From Sulfurospirillum barnesii SES-3 (GTDB lineage: Bacteria > Campylobacterota > Campylobacteria > Campylobacterales > Sulfurospirillaceae), in contig NC_018002.1 of NCBI RefSeq assembly GCF_000265295.1, positions 1,178,001 to 1,242,000 of the forward strand: a stretch of DNA of 64,000 bases. Direction: 5' to 3'. Shown in pieces: positions 1 through 8,255 of the stretch. The notes under the pieces were generated by a model that saw only the letters and a list, made by a program, of their open reading frames with translations, had not been told where the DNA came from and made no database searches. How positions within the stretch are numbered: the stretch's first letter is position 1; each line of letters opens with the position of its first letter. Both the position numbers and the translations under genes were made by a program.

Positions 1-393
1 CTTTGTATCTAGCATGGATGCAACAAAAGAGATAATCTCTTCAACCGTTTCTGTCGCTTTTGGCTCAATATCAGCATCCTTTACATGTAAAGCATGCATT
101 TCTGCTTTGTAACGCTCAATATAGTGCGATGTAATCGCTTCTAGGGATTGATGGCTCTCGTGCATTTTCTTAATAATTTTATCATCAATATCTGTAAAAT
201 TTTTGACAAATGTGACCTTATAGTTTAATGCAATAAAAACACGGCGCAATAAATCAAAAGCAATAGCACTTCTTGCATGGCCTAAATGAGCATCATCATA
301 AACGGTTGGACCACAGACATAAATTTTAACTTCATTGTCTCTAATGGGGATAAAGGGTAGTTTTTTCTTGTGTACCGAATCATAAATAAGCAT
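1..393 (-). CDS. cysS: Cysteinyl-tRNA synthetase, N-terminal part
   Basis: Charges tRNA-Cys with cysteine in the cytoplasm. Only the first 131 residues lie in the window; the gene runs off the left edge. The start MLIYDSVHKKK, the zinc-site stretch KIYVCGPTVYDDAHLGHAR with its HLGH (HIGH-type) ATP site, and KNFTDIDDKII are characteristic of class I CysRS. The start overlaps the end of murJ by 14 bases, so the two genes are probably co-transcribed. The palindrome TTTACATGTAAA at 80-91 is read in frame as LHVK. Confidence 0.96.
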   Translation of the reverse strand, partial: MLIYDSVHKKKLPFIPIRDNEVKIYVCGPTVYDDAHLGHARSAIAFDLLRRVFIALNYKVTFVKNFTDIDDKIIKKMHESHQSLEAITSHYIERYKAEMHALHVKDADIEPKATETVEEIISFVASMLDTK

Positions 394-1789
394 GAATAAG
401 TTCCTTTGCATAACGTAAAATGACCCATTCTAAAAGAAGTAGGGCGAGTAAAATCATCAGCTTTTTACTATACAGTATAGCAAAAAAGGCTCTAAAGCCA
501 AAAGAGCGGAGGGTAAAAAACAACAACACGCATCCTGCTAAAGAACCTGCCAATGCAAGCCCAGCAGCCCCCATAGGTTTGATGAGTGCCAAAGAAAAAA
601 GAAGGTTAGCAACCAGGGAATATGCGGCAATAACCGCAGCCTCTTTTTGGCGCATACGGGCATAAAGCCACAGTGAAAAGAGTTTAGCCAAGCCAAAAGG
701 TACCAGCCCTATCATGTACATCGCTAAGATAAACCCCGTATTTAGGGTGTCTTCTTTGCTAAAAGAGCCATGCTCAAACAAAAGCCAGACAATTTCATGG
801 CTAAGCATATAGCCACCAAGCGTAGACGTTGTCAGTAAAAAAGCTAAAATCCAAAAGCCTTGAGAGAGTAATTTGGATGCTTCTATTTCGTTATTGGCTT
901 TTAAAAGGCGTGTCATTTTGGGAAAAATTCCTGTGGTAAGCGCAATGGCAAAAAGTGCTAGGGGAAGCTGAAAAATGCGGTTACCATAATAAAGGTAACT
1001 AATACTTCCACTGATTAAAAAACTAGCCAATGTTGTGTCAACAAAGGAGACAATTTGTGGGGTTGAATTTCCTAAAATTGAGTGAAAAAAAGCACGGTTA
1101 AAGTTTTTATTGCTCTCTTTTAAAAGAGCATCTTTCTTCTTTCTATGTCGAAAAGCGAGGGTAAAAAGCCTGCAAAAATTATCTTTTTTGAGGGCAATAA
1201 GATGGACGATAACTTGTAAGATACCACCGACTAAGACACCATAACTGAGAGCATAGACAATGGTTTTTTTATCGTATCCTTGAAAGAACAATAAAGCACC
1301 TATCATACCAATGTTTAAAAGGGCGGTGGAAAAAGCAGTGACCGCAAAATGATGCTTGTATTGAAGCAGTGAGCCAAAAAGAGTGACACAAAAAATAAGC
1401 GGTAAATAGTAAAAATTAATAGCAACAAAAGGTGCGCTAAGCGTAATGGTTTCTTTATCAAAACCAAAGGCAATAATTTTGGCAAAAAATTCACTAAAGA
1501 GTGTTACAATCAGTGAAAAGAAAATCAGAAACAAGAAAAAACGTGTAAAAATAGTATAAGTAAAGAGCGCTTTTCTAGGTGTTTTAATAAAACTAGGAAT
1601 AAAACTTTGTGTAAAGGCTCCTTCAGCAAAAATACGGCGAAACAAATTAGGGAATTTAAAGGCTACAAAGAATATATCACTGTAAATATTTGCCCCTAAT
1701 ATAGAAGCACTAAGCATATCTCGAATAAAACCGAAAATGCGTGATACTAGGGTTCCAATACTGTTTGTAAAAAAAATTTTAATAAGCAT
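380..1789 (-). CDS. murJ: Lipid II flippase MurJ (MviN family)
   Basis: Inner-membrane flippase that moves the peptidoglycan precursor lipid II to the periplasmic side. The protein is about 469 residues, hydrophobic throughout with roughly 14 membrane segments, and begins MLIKIFFTNSIGTLVSRIFGFIRD, typical of the family; FKFPNLFRRIFAEGAF near residue 46-62 is the conserved MviN loop. An in-frame TTG two codons upstream (1795) is possible, but ATG at 1789 fits the family start. It lies upstream of cysS on the same strand and is divergent from the DUF342 gene. Confidence 0.95.
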   Translation of the reverse strand: MLIKIFFTNSIGTLVSRIFGFIRDMLSASILGANIYSDIFFVAFKFPNLFRRIFAEGAFTQSFIPSFIKTPRKALFTYTIFTRFFLFLIFFSLIVTLFSEFFAKIIAFGFDKETITLSAPFVAINFYYLPLIFCVTLFGSLLQYKHHFAVTAFSTALLNIGMIGALLFFQGYDKKTIVYALSYGVLVGGILQVIVHLIALKKDNFCRLFTLAFRHRKKKDALLKESNKNFNRAFFHSILGNSTPQIVSFVDTTLASFLISGSISYLYYGNRIFQLPLALFAIALTTGIFPKMTRLLKANNEIEASKLLSQGFWILAFLLTTSTLGGYMLSHEIVWLLFEHGSFSKEDTLNTGFILAMYMIGLVPFGLAKLFSLWLYARMRQKEAAVIAAYSLVANLLFSLALIKPMGAAGLALAGSLAGCVLLFFTLRSFGFRAFFAILYSKKLMILLALLLLEWVILRYAKELIHAYL

Positions 1790-1872
1790 GCGCAATGGTA
1801 TCTAAAAATCGTTTAAACGAAATTTTTATCTATTTTTTGCTACCATTCCCTAATCTTTTACATGGCATTCGC

Positions 1873-1878
1873 CGATAT
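1873..1878 (+). promoter_or_regulatory. Possible sigma-28-type -10 element
   Basis: CGATAT lies about 44 bases before the proposed start of the DUF342/FapA-like gene, in the 105-base gap shared with murJ. Campylobacter sigma-28 promoters have a CGATWT -10 box, so the site and the flagellum-linked gene agree. The -35 side is not convincing. Confidence 0.25.
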
Positions 1879-1921
1879 GTAATCACACCGTTATAAGTTT
1901 ATGTCACTAAAGGTTATTATT

Positions 1922-3853
1922 TTGGGAATATTTGATAAAATTAAAGGTCAAACTTCAGACAAAACAACAGAGGTTTCTCAAGTATCGCCTGAATTTAAAT
2001 CTATTATTATCGACACCAACAATGTTTTAAAAGAGATTAAAAATGTTGCCACAGCCAATCGACTAAACAGTTCAGATTTGGCGTTTAAACTACTTAAAAT
2101 CATTACGTATTACAGTGATGAAAAAAGTGAAAATCATGAAATGACGCAAGAAGAGATGTCCTTGCTCCTTGATGATAGTTTTTTACTCAATCCCAATCTG
2201 AAAATTACACAAACTTACCGAGTAGAAATTTATAAAATAGGGCAAGAAGAGACGCCTATGGCGCATTTACCTGAAATCACACTCAGTGGAAATAAAAATT
2301 TAACCAAAATTATTGCAACGGTTGCCCAAAGCCATGATGTGACCTACAGTTCTGATTTAGAACAACGCATGATTGATGATATTCAAATTAAAAAAATTAA
2401 AACAGGCATTTTGGTAGGTATTCGTGATCACAACATGTATCAAGAAGTTAAAAAGTTGGTGGCTATGATTCATGTGAATGGTTTTTTAGATAAAAATCAT
2501 TCTTTTATTGTTTGTGCGGGTGTGGATGAAATCGCTCCAATTAATGATAATTTGGTGTTCCATTACAAGAAAAAAATGAATGCGAAAAGTTCGGATGGAA
2601 AAGTAGATTACTCCAAACGGGGTTTTATTTTAGCGGTTGAAAAAGATGAGTGTATTCTTGAATACATCAAACCTCAAGCAGGTACCCCTGGTCGTAATTG
2701 TCGGGGTGTTTTTATAGCGGTTCCTGAGCCTCGTGTTTCTCATACTGAAGTGATAACAACAACAGAACATATTACAAAAAAAGAGAGTGAAACCAGCATC
2801 AAATATATCGCAAATCGTGGAGGATATGTCAATATTGATAAAGGTACCTATGATATTCAAGAGCATATGGAAATTAATGAAATTAGCTTTAAATCCACAG
2901 GTTCTATCGATGCCAGTTTGGATTCTAATATCAAGATAAATATTAAAGAGACGGATATTCTCAAAGATGCCATTGGTGCGGGAATGAGTGTAGAGACTGC
3001 TGAAGTGCATGTGCAAGGGAATGTAGGCAGCGGAGCAAGGGTAAAAGCAAAAGTGGTTGAAATTGGTGGACAAACGCATCAAAGCTCTTACATTGAAGCG
3101 GATAAAATTAAAGTAACGGTTCACCATGGTGAAGCCAATGGTCAGGATGTTGAAATCGAACGCTTAGAAGGTGGTAAAGTCATAGCCGATACGGTCTATG
3201 TGAAACATATGACAGGCGGAGAAATTATTGCTAAGGTGATTAAAATTGACAATTTGATGTCCAATGCAAAAATTACGGCTTCGGAAAAAATTGAAATTGC
3301 GGAGTTTAAAGGAAGCAATAATAAACTGATTATTGATCCCAGCGTCACGAAAGAATTTAATGAAATGATAGCGTCTATTAATAAAAAAATTGAAGTTTTA
3401 GAAGAAGAACTCAAAGCCTTTCCACGACAACTTACCAGTAAAAAAGAGTTTATTGACAAAAATAAACCTATGGCAGAGATGGTCAAAGAAAAAATCATGG
3501 AGTTAAAGCGTAACAATGTTGAACCCCCTATAACGCTTTTTGCAAAAGTAAAAGACTTTCAGGAAAAAGTGATGGACTACAACGCTTTTTTACAAATTTT
3601 TAAAGATAAAAAAGAGGAATTACGTGAGTACAAAGAAGAGCTTAATGGTGTTCAAAATAAAGTCTTTTTGGCAAAAATCATTAACCACTCAACCTGGAAA
3701 GAGTTCAATGAGGTTCGGTTTAAATTGATTTATCCACCACGTGACATGACGTATAATCCAAAAGAGAATGAAATTATCCGTGAAATAAGCCTCAAAGATA
3801 TGGGTACAGGAGAGTATCGTATTATACGGGCAAGTGAGTACAGTCGTTCATGA
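1922..3853 (+). CDS. DUF342 (FapA-like) flagellar assembly-type protein
   Basis: About 643 residues. The centre (roughly 290-480) is rich in short beta-strand repeats (for example GNVGSGARVKAKVVEIGG), as in the FapA beta-helix, and a long charged coiled coil follows (about 485-600). In Vibrio the family member FapA affects polar flagellum assembly; the role here is inferred. The start is uncertain: ATG at 1901 has no ribosome site, while TTG at 1922 has AAGG eight bases upstream and gives the start MGIFDKIKG, so it is preferred. The stop overlaps the ruvA start by 4 bases (ATGA). Confidence 0.8.
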   Translation: MGIFDKIKGQTSDKTTEVSQVSPEFKSIIIDTNNVLKEIKNVATANRLNSSDLAFKLLKIITYYSDEKSENHEMTQEEMSLLLDDSFLLNPNLKITQTYRVEIYKIGQEETPMAHLPEITLSGNKNLTKIIATVAQSHDVTYSSDLEQRMIDDIQIKKIKTGILVGIRDHNMYQEVKKLVAMIHVNGFLDKNHSFIVCAGVDEIAPINDNLVFHYKKKMNAKSSDGKVDYSKRGFILAVEKDECILEYIKPQAGTPGRNCRGVFIAVPEPRVSHTEVITTTEHITKKESETSIKYIANRGGYVNIDKGTYDIQEHMEINEISFKSTGSIDASLDSNIKINIKETDILKDAIGAGMSVETAEVHVQGNVGSGARVKAKVVEIGGQTHQSSYIEADKIKVTVHHGEANGQDVEIERLEGGKVIADTVYVKHMTGGEIIAKVIKIDNLMSNAKITASEKIEIAEFKGSNNKLIIDPSVTKEFNEMIASINKKIEVLEEELKAFPRQLTSKKEFIDKNKPMAEMVKEKIMELKRNNVEPPITLFAKVKDFQEKVMDYNAFLQIFKDKKEELREYKEELNGVQNKVFLAKIINHSTWKEFNEVRFKLIYPPRDMTYNPKENEIIREISLKDMGTGEYRIIRASEYSRS

Positions 3854-4410
3854 TAGTGGGCATTGAGGGAAGTGTTGTCAAAAAAGAAGTGACATCGGTT
3901 TGCATTAAGACGGCTTCAGGATTAAGTTATAAAGTGTTTGTCTCACTCTTTAGTATTTCAAAAATTAATAAAAATGAAACAATTTCTTTACATGTAAGTC
4001 AGATTATTCGTGAAGATCAGCACAGTTTGTATGGTTTTATAGATGAAAATGAACAAAAAGTTTTTGATACCTTGATTAAACTTAATGGTATTGGTCCTTC
4101 CACCGCCCTTGCCATCTGTTCAACCTTAAGCCCTGATGATTTTGCGGGGGCACTGCTTTCTCAAAATATTAGTGCTTTCCAAAAAGTTCCAGGCATTGGT
4201 CCAAAGAGTGCAAAACGTATTTTGGTGGAGCTGAGTGATTTTTCATTGCAATTGTTGAACGATGAACATAGCAATAGCAGTATGCAAGAAGCCTCTATGG
4301 CGCTTGAGAGTTTAGGATTTAAAAAAGAGATGATTCGTAAAGTTTTAAGCACACTTCAAGGGAACGATACCCAAAGTATTATTAAAGAAGCGCTGAAAAA
4401 GCTTTCATAA
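3850..4410 (+). CDS. ruvA: Holliday junction helicase subunit RuvA
   Basis: RuvA tetramers hold four-way DNA junctions and direct RuvB-driven branch migration. The 186-residue length matches the family. The N-terminal OB-fold starts MIVGIEGSVV; two helix-hairpin-helix motifs are seen at about 71-85 (LNGIGPSTALAI) and 106-120 (VPGIGPKSAKRIL); the C-terminal RuvB-contact domain contains ALESLGFKKEMIRKVL. It overlaps the upstream DUF342 gene by 4 bases and precedes ddl by 13 bases, so translation is probably coupled. Confidence 0.96.
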   Translation: MIVGIEGSVVKKEVTSVCIKTASGLSYKVFVSLFSISKINKNETISLHVSQIIREDQHSLYGFIDENEQKVFDTLIKLNGIGPSTALAICSTLSPDDFAGALLSQNISAFQKVPGIGPKSAKRILVELSDFSLQLLNDEHSNSSMQEASMALESLGFKKEMIRKVLSTLQGNDTQSIIKEALKKLS

Positions 4411-4423
4411 GAAAAGGAAAAAG

Positions 4424-5458
4424 ATGAAAATAGCCGTTTTATTTGGCGCACAAAGTTTTGAACATGAAATTAGTGTGGTGAGTGCCATTGCTTTAAAAAA
4501 AGTCTTAAAGAGTGAGATAGTTTATATTTTTTGTGATTATGAGCGAAATTTTTATCTCATCCCAACGGACACCATCAACGCTAAGCGTTTTAGTAGCGGT
4601 GCCTACAAAAAAGATAAGAGCCTTGTTCTAAAACAAGGAGGATTTTTTGCACAAAAAATGTTTGGTGAAGAAAAAGTGGCGTTTGATGTCCTGATAAATT
4701 TAGTACACGGACGAGATGGTGAAGATGGTAAATTAAGCTCTTTACTTGAGTTTTTCGCTATTCCTTACATTGGCCCTCGTATAGAGGGAAGTTGCATCAG
4801 TTATAACAAGCTTTTTACAAAACTCTATGCAAAAGAAGTGGGTGTTGATGTATTGGATTACCAAGTTTTGCACAAAGAAAGCAAAGACGATATTCGCATT
4901 GCGTATCCTTTTATTGTCAAGCCTTTACGTTTGGGAAGTTCCATTGGCATTGGCATTGTGAAAGACGAAAAAGAGCTCTCCTATGCCCTTGATGTTGCAT
5001 TTGAGTTTGACGATACTGTGCTTATTGAACCTTTTATGCAAGGGGTCAAAGAGTATAACCTTGCAGGATGTAAAACCGATGGCTTTATTTTTTCAATTAT
5101 TGAAGAGCCTCAAAAAGAGGAATTTTTGGATTTTGATAAAAAGTATTTGGATTTTTCACGTACCAAAAGAGTCACTGAAGCACATCTTGATGTCAAAATA
5201 CAAGAAAAAATTCGTGAAGCTTTTGTAAAACTCTACGATCCGCTTTTTTTAGGGGCATTGATTCGTTGTGATTTTTTTGTGATTGATGAGACAATTTATT
5301 TGAATGAAATCAACCCAATTCCAGGAAGTATGGCAAATTATCTGTTTGATGATTTTGATACGATTATTACATCTTTAGCTCAGTACTTACCTCGTACTAC
5401 AACCGTTATGAAAGCGTATCATTATATTCATTCCATTCAAGCTGCTAAAGGGAAGTAA
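4424..5458 (+). CDS. ddl: D-alanine--D-alanine ligase
   Basis: Joins two D-alanines with ATP for the peptidoglycan stem peptide. 344 residues, ATP-grasp fold. Visible signatures are FGAQSFEHEISVVSA at the N-terminus, the lid region RLGSSIGIGIV near 168-178, and the metal-binding end LNEINPIPGSMANYLF near 300-315. AAGGAAAAAG just before the ATG is a good ribosome site. It follows ruvA closely and feeds the same pathway as murF, found 1.3 kb downstream. Confidence 0.96.
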   Translation: MKIAVLFGAQSFEHEISVVSAIALKKVLKSEIVYIFCDYERNFYLIPTDTINAKRFSSGAYKKDKSLVLKQGGFFAQKMFGEEKVAFDVLINLVHGRDGEDGKLSSLLEFFAIPYIGPRIEGSCISYNKLFTKLYAKEVGVDVLDYQVLHKESKDDIRIAYPFIVKPLRLGSSIGIGIVKDEKELSYALDVAFEFDDTVLIEPFMQGVKEYNLAGCKTDGFIFSIIEEPQKEEFLDFDKKYLDFSRTKRVTEAHLDVKIQEKIREAFVKLYDPLFLGALIRCDFFVIDETIYLNEINPIPGSMANYLFDDFDTIITSLAQYLPRTTTVMKAYHYIHSIQAAKGK

Positions 5459-5511
5459 AAGTCTTTTTTACATAAGATAATACATAAAATTTTGTGAAAA
5501 AGGTTTTTTGT

Positions 5512-5736
5512 ATGACCTATACTAAAAATGAAATTATGACAGCAACTGATATGGTGCGTAATTTTAGCTCTGTATTGGGAAGCCTTAGCAAGGGTGAGCA
5601 TAAGCGTATTGTCATTGTTAAAAATAATCGTTTTGAAGCAGTGATGGTAACAGTGGATGAATATGAAAAAATGAGCGAAGCGGTTAGTATTTTAGAAAAA
5701 ATTTATGCGAGCACCAAAAAGAAGAGTGATGGCTAA
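5512..5736 (+). CDS. Phd/YefM-like antitoxin-type protein, no toxin partner
   Basis: 74 residues beginning MTYTKNEIMTATDMVRNFSSVLGSL, the usual N-terminal DNA-binding half of Phd/YefM proteins, with VIVKNNRFEAVMVTVDEYEKM matching the middle of the family. A GTG at 5494 is in frame, but ATG at 5512 has AAGG nine bases upstream. No RelE-, Doc- or YoeB-like gene is adjacent: the next gene is a hydrolase that overlaps its end by 8 bases. It may be a stable chromosomal regulator rather than half of an active toxin pair. Confidence 0.78.
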   Translation: MTYTKNEIMTATDMVRNFSSVLGSLSKGEHKRIVIVKNNRFEAVMVTVDEYEKMSEAVSILEKIYASTKKKSDG

Positions 5737-6448
5737 GAAAGAGATTGTTTTTCAGGGAAACACTTACACGCTTAGCTACGAGATTCTTCATCTTCATCAG
5801 CCCAAAATAATTCTCTTTTTACACGGTTGGGGCAGTACGAAAGAGATTATGAAACAAGCGTTTGGAAAGACGTTTGGAGGGTATCAACATCTCTATCTTG
5901 ATTTACCTGGATTTGGAAATTCTTCTGTTCACGAAGTCCTTGATACGGCTATGTATGCACGTATTGTTCAACTTTTTTTAGAGGCATTACATGTAAAGCC
6001 TGATATTGTTTTTGGGCACTCCTTTGGTGGAAAAGTAGCCACACTTTTAGAACCTCAGGTGTTAGTTTTACTTTCCAGCGCTGGGGTTGTTGTTCCAAAG
6101 TCATTGAAAGTGAGGGCAAAGATAGCTTTATTTAAAGCATGTAAGCCTTTTTTTCCACAGCGTTTTTATCGTTTTTTTGCGAGTAAAGATGTGGAAGGAA
6201 TGAACCAAAGAATGTACGAGATTTTAAAGCGGGTGGTGAATGAGGATTTTACACCTCACTTTCTTACATGTAAAGCGCAAACCTTTATTTTTTGGGGAAG
6301 AGAAGATAGTGCAACACCGCTTAGCAGTGGAGAAAAAATAGCTTCTTTGATCCAAAAAAGCCATTTTTATCCTTTAGAGGGAGACCATTTTTTCTTTGTT
6401 AAGAAGGGAAGAGATATTGAAAAATTGTTGTTGGAGCTTGGTTTTTGA
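5729..6448 (+). CDS. Alpha/beta-hydrolase fold protein
   Basis: About 239 residues with the alpha/beta-hydrolase layout: oxyanion-hole motif LHGWGSTK near 31-38, nucleophile elbow GHSFGG with Ser98, and a C-terminal EGDHFFF that supplies the catalytic histidine near 223; Asp in FWGREDSATP near 199 may complete the triad. The substrate cannot be told from sequence. ATG at 5729 overlaps the antitoxin-like gene by 8 bases, and the stop overlaps the acyP TTG start, indicating one operon through to murF. Confidence 0.85.
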   Translation: MAKKEIVFQGNTYTLSYEILHLHQPKIILFLHGWGSTKEIMKQAFGKTFGGYQHLYLDLPGFGNSSVHEVLDTAMYARIVQLFLEALHVKPDIVFGHSFGGKVATLLEPQVLVLLSSAGVVVPKSLKVRAKIALFKACKPFFPQRFYRFFASKDVEGMNQRMYEILKRVVNEDFTPHFLTCKAQTFIFWGREDSATPLSSGEKIASLIQKSHFYPLEGDHFFFVKKGRDIEKLLLELGF

Positions 6449-6717
6449 ATACGTATAAATTAATCGTTACGGGGCGCGTACAAAAAGTAGGATACCGTCG
6501 TTTTGTGATAGAAATGGCTGAAACGCTGGGGTATAGAGGGTATGTAAAAAATACGACTGATGGGAATGTTGAAGTTGTTATTAATGCAAGTTATGAAGAA
6601 GATTTGGAGTTTTTTATTTCCAAATTGTATGATGGTTCCATGTTTTCACATGTCGAAGATGTGACATGCCAAAAAATCGATTCTTGTATTTTTCGTTCTT
6701 TTGAAAAGAGGTCGTAA
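6445..6717 (+). CDS. acyP: Acylphosphatase
   Basis: Small enzyme (90 residues) that hydrolyses acyl phosphates such as carbamoyl phosphate or acetyl phosphate. The phosphate cradle GRVQKVGYR (10-18) holds the catalytic Arg18, and YVKNTTDG gives Asn36. Lys14 replaces the usual glycine of the GxVQGVGFR consensus, which is tolerated in some members. It starts at TTG overlapping the upstream stop (TTGA) and its stop overlaps the murF start (TAATG), so the genes are translationally coupled. Confidence 0.9.
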   Translation: MNTYKLIVTGRVQKVGYRRFVIEMAETLGYRGYVKNTTDGNVEVVINASYEEDLEFFISKLYDGSMFSHVEDVTCQKIDSCIFRSFEKRS

Positions 6718-8153
6718 TGGAAATATTCCTCACCAGTGTGGTGCATTTTGCTTTTGTATTGTGCATCGGGTATTATTTTATGACGGCAATGCAATGGTAT
6801 AGTTATCGATTAGAACGTATTTTATTCCATTATAATCGTTATGATTGGCATCTTTATTTTTTTATTTTTCCCTTATTTGCTTATTATCTGCTCGATGGTA
6901 TTGTGTTGTATTGTTTTTCCATTCTTCTGATTATTGCACTGAGCCTGTGGAACAAGAAAAATGATAAAAAACTGGTTTTTACCGCACGGGTGAAGCGTTT
7001 TTTTCTTTTTTTAATTTTTGCAACACTTTTTCAAAACACCCTGTGTCTTACGTATATTTCGTGTCAAAAATTTGGTATTGTGATACCACTTGGTCTAGCC
7101 CAACTTTTAAGCATGATTTTTGAGAAAATTCTTTTTGAAAGTTATAAAAAAGAAGCGTTTCATAAAGTGATGCAACGCTCATCTATGAAAGTGATTGCGA
7201 TTACCGCAAGTTACGGAAAAACAAGTATTAAAAATTTTTTAGCCCAGATACTTTCAAAGCAATTTTTAGTTTACAAAACCCCTCGCAGTGTGAATACTAT
7301 TGGTGGAATTATCAAAGATATTAATACGGATTTACCTCAAGCATGTGATGTTTATATTGTCGAAGCAGGTGCGCGTCTTAAAGGGGATATTGATGCGATA
7401 GCACGTCTAGTTAATCCCCATATAGCAATTGTTGGACGTATTGGGGCGCAACACATTGAGTATTTTAAAACACTTGAGAATATTCGCAATACCAAAATGG
7501 AAATGATTCATTCAAACCGTCTTGAAAAAGCTTTTGTTCATGAGAGTGCACAGGTAAAAGCTTCTGAGACAGTTGTCTGTTTTGGTGATGATCTTAAAGA
7601 TGTAGAAGCAACACTCGATGGTGTAAAGTTCACGATGGTTATTGATGGGAAAGAAGAGCGCTTTTTTTCACCTCTTTTAGGTGATTTTAATGCCATCAAT
7701 CTTGGCGTGTGTATTCATGTAGCTAAAGAGCTAGGCATGCGTTTGGAAGCCATTAAAGAAGCCATTAAAGAGCTTAAAGGGGTAGAACATCGCCTTCAAA
7801 AAATTGAAGCAGGTGGAAAAGTGATTATTGATGATAGTTTTAATGGGAATTTAGAAGGTATGCTTAGTTCCTATGCATTGGTGGCATCGTATGCAGGGCG
7901 AAAAGTCATTGTAACACCTGGTATTGTGGAAAGTACAGTAGAAGCCAATGCTCTGTTAGCACAAACAATCGATGATGTTTTTGACCTTGTGATTATTACA
8001 GGAAAAAGCAATGCAGCGATTTTAGGATTACATGTAAAGAAAGCACAAAAAATTGTTTTAGCGGATAAGTCACAGTTACAAACAGTTTTAGCAGAACAAA
8101 CACATGTAGGCGATTTAATTTTATTTTCTAATGATGCACCAAGCTTTATATAA
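6717..8153 (+). CDS. murF: UDP-MurNAc-tripeptide--D-Ala-D-Ala ligase, membrane-extended form
   Basis: Adds D-Ala-D-Ala to the UDP-MurNAc-tripeptide. 478 residues. The first 130 or so are hydrophobic with about four membrane segments, an extension seen in Campylobacterota MurF and absent from the E. coli enzyme. The Mur-ligase core follows: ATP loop TASYGKTSIKN near 160, central NPHIAIVGRIGAQHIEYF, and DDSFNGNLEGM in the C-terminal domain. A TTACATGTAA site (8028-8037) is read as LHVK. The start overlaps acyP by one base. Confidence 0.94.
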   Translation: MEIFLTSVVHFAFVLCIGYYFMTAMQWYSYRLERILFHYNRYDWHLYFFIFPLFAYYLLDGIVLYCFSILLIIALSLWNKKNDKKLVFTARVKRFFLFLIFATLFQNTLCLTYISCQKFGIVIPLGLAQLLSMIFEKILFESYKKEAFHKVMQRSSMKVIAITASYGKTSIKNFLAQILSKQFLVYKTPRSVNTIGGIIKDINTDLPQACDVYIVEAGARLKGDIDAIARLVNPHIAIVGRIGAQHIEYFKTLENIRNTKMEMIHSNRLEKAFVHESAQVKASETVVCFGDDLKDVEATLDGVKFTMVIDGKEERFFSPLLGDFNAINLGVCIHVAKELGMRLEAIKEAIKELKGVEHRLQKIEAGGKVIIDDSFNGNLEGMLSSYALVASYAGRKVIVTPGIVESTVEANALLAQTIDDVFDLVIITGKSNAAILGLHVKKAQKIVLADKSQLQTVLAEQTHVGDLILFSNDAPSFI

Positions 8154-8255
8154 AGAAGACGTAAAAATTCTATATTATAGTATAGTTCTTAGATAGCTCT
8201 TAAATGATTATGCGTATGATTAAAGCATTTGCAGAAGTAAACACAAAGGAGTGAA

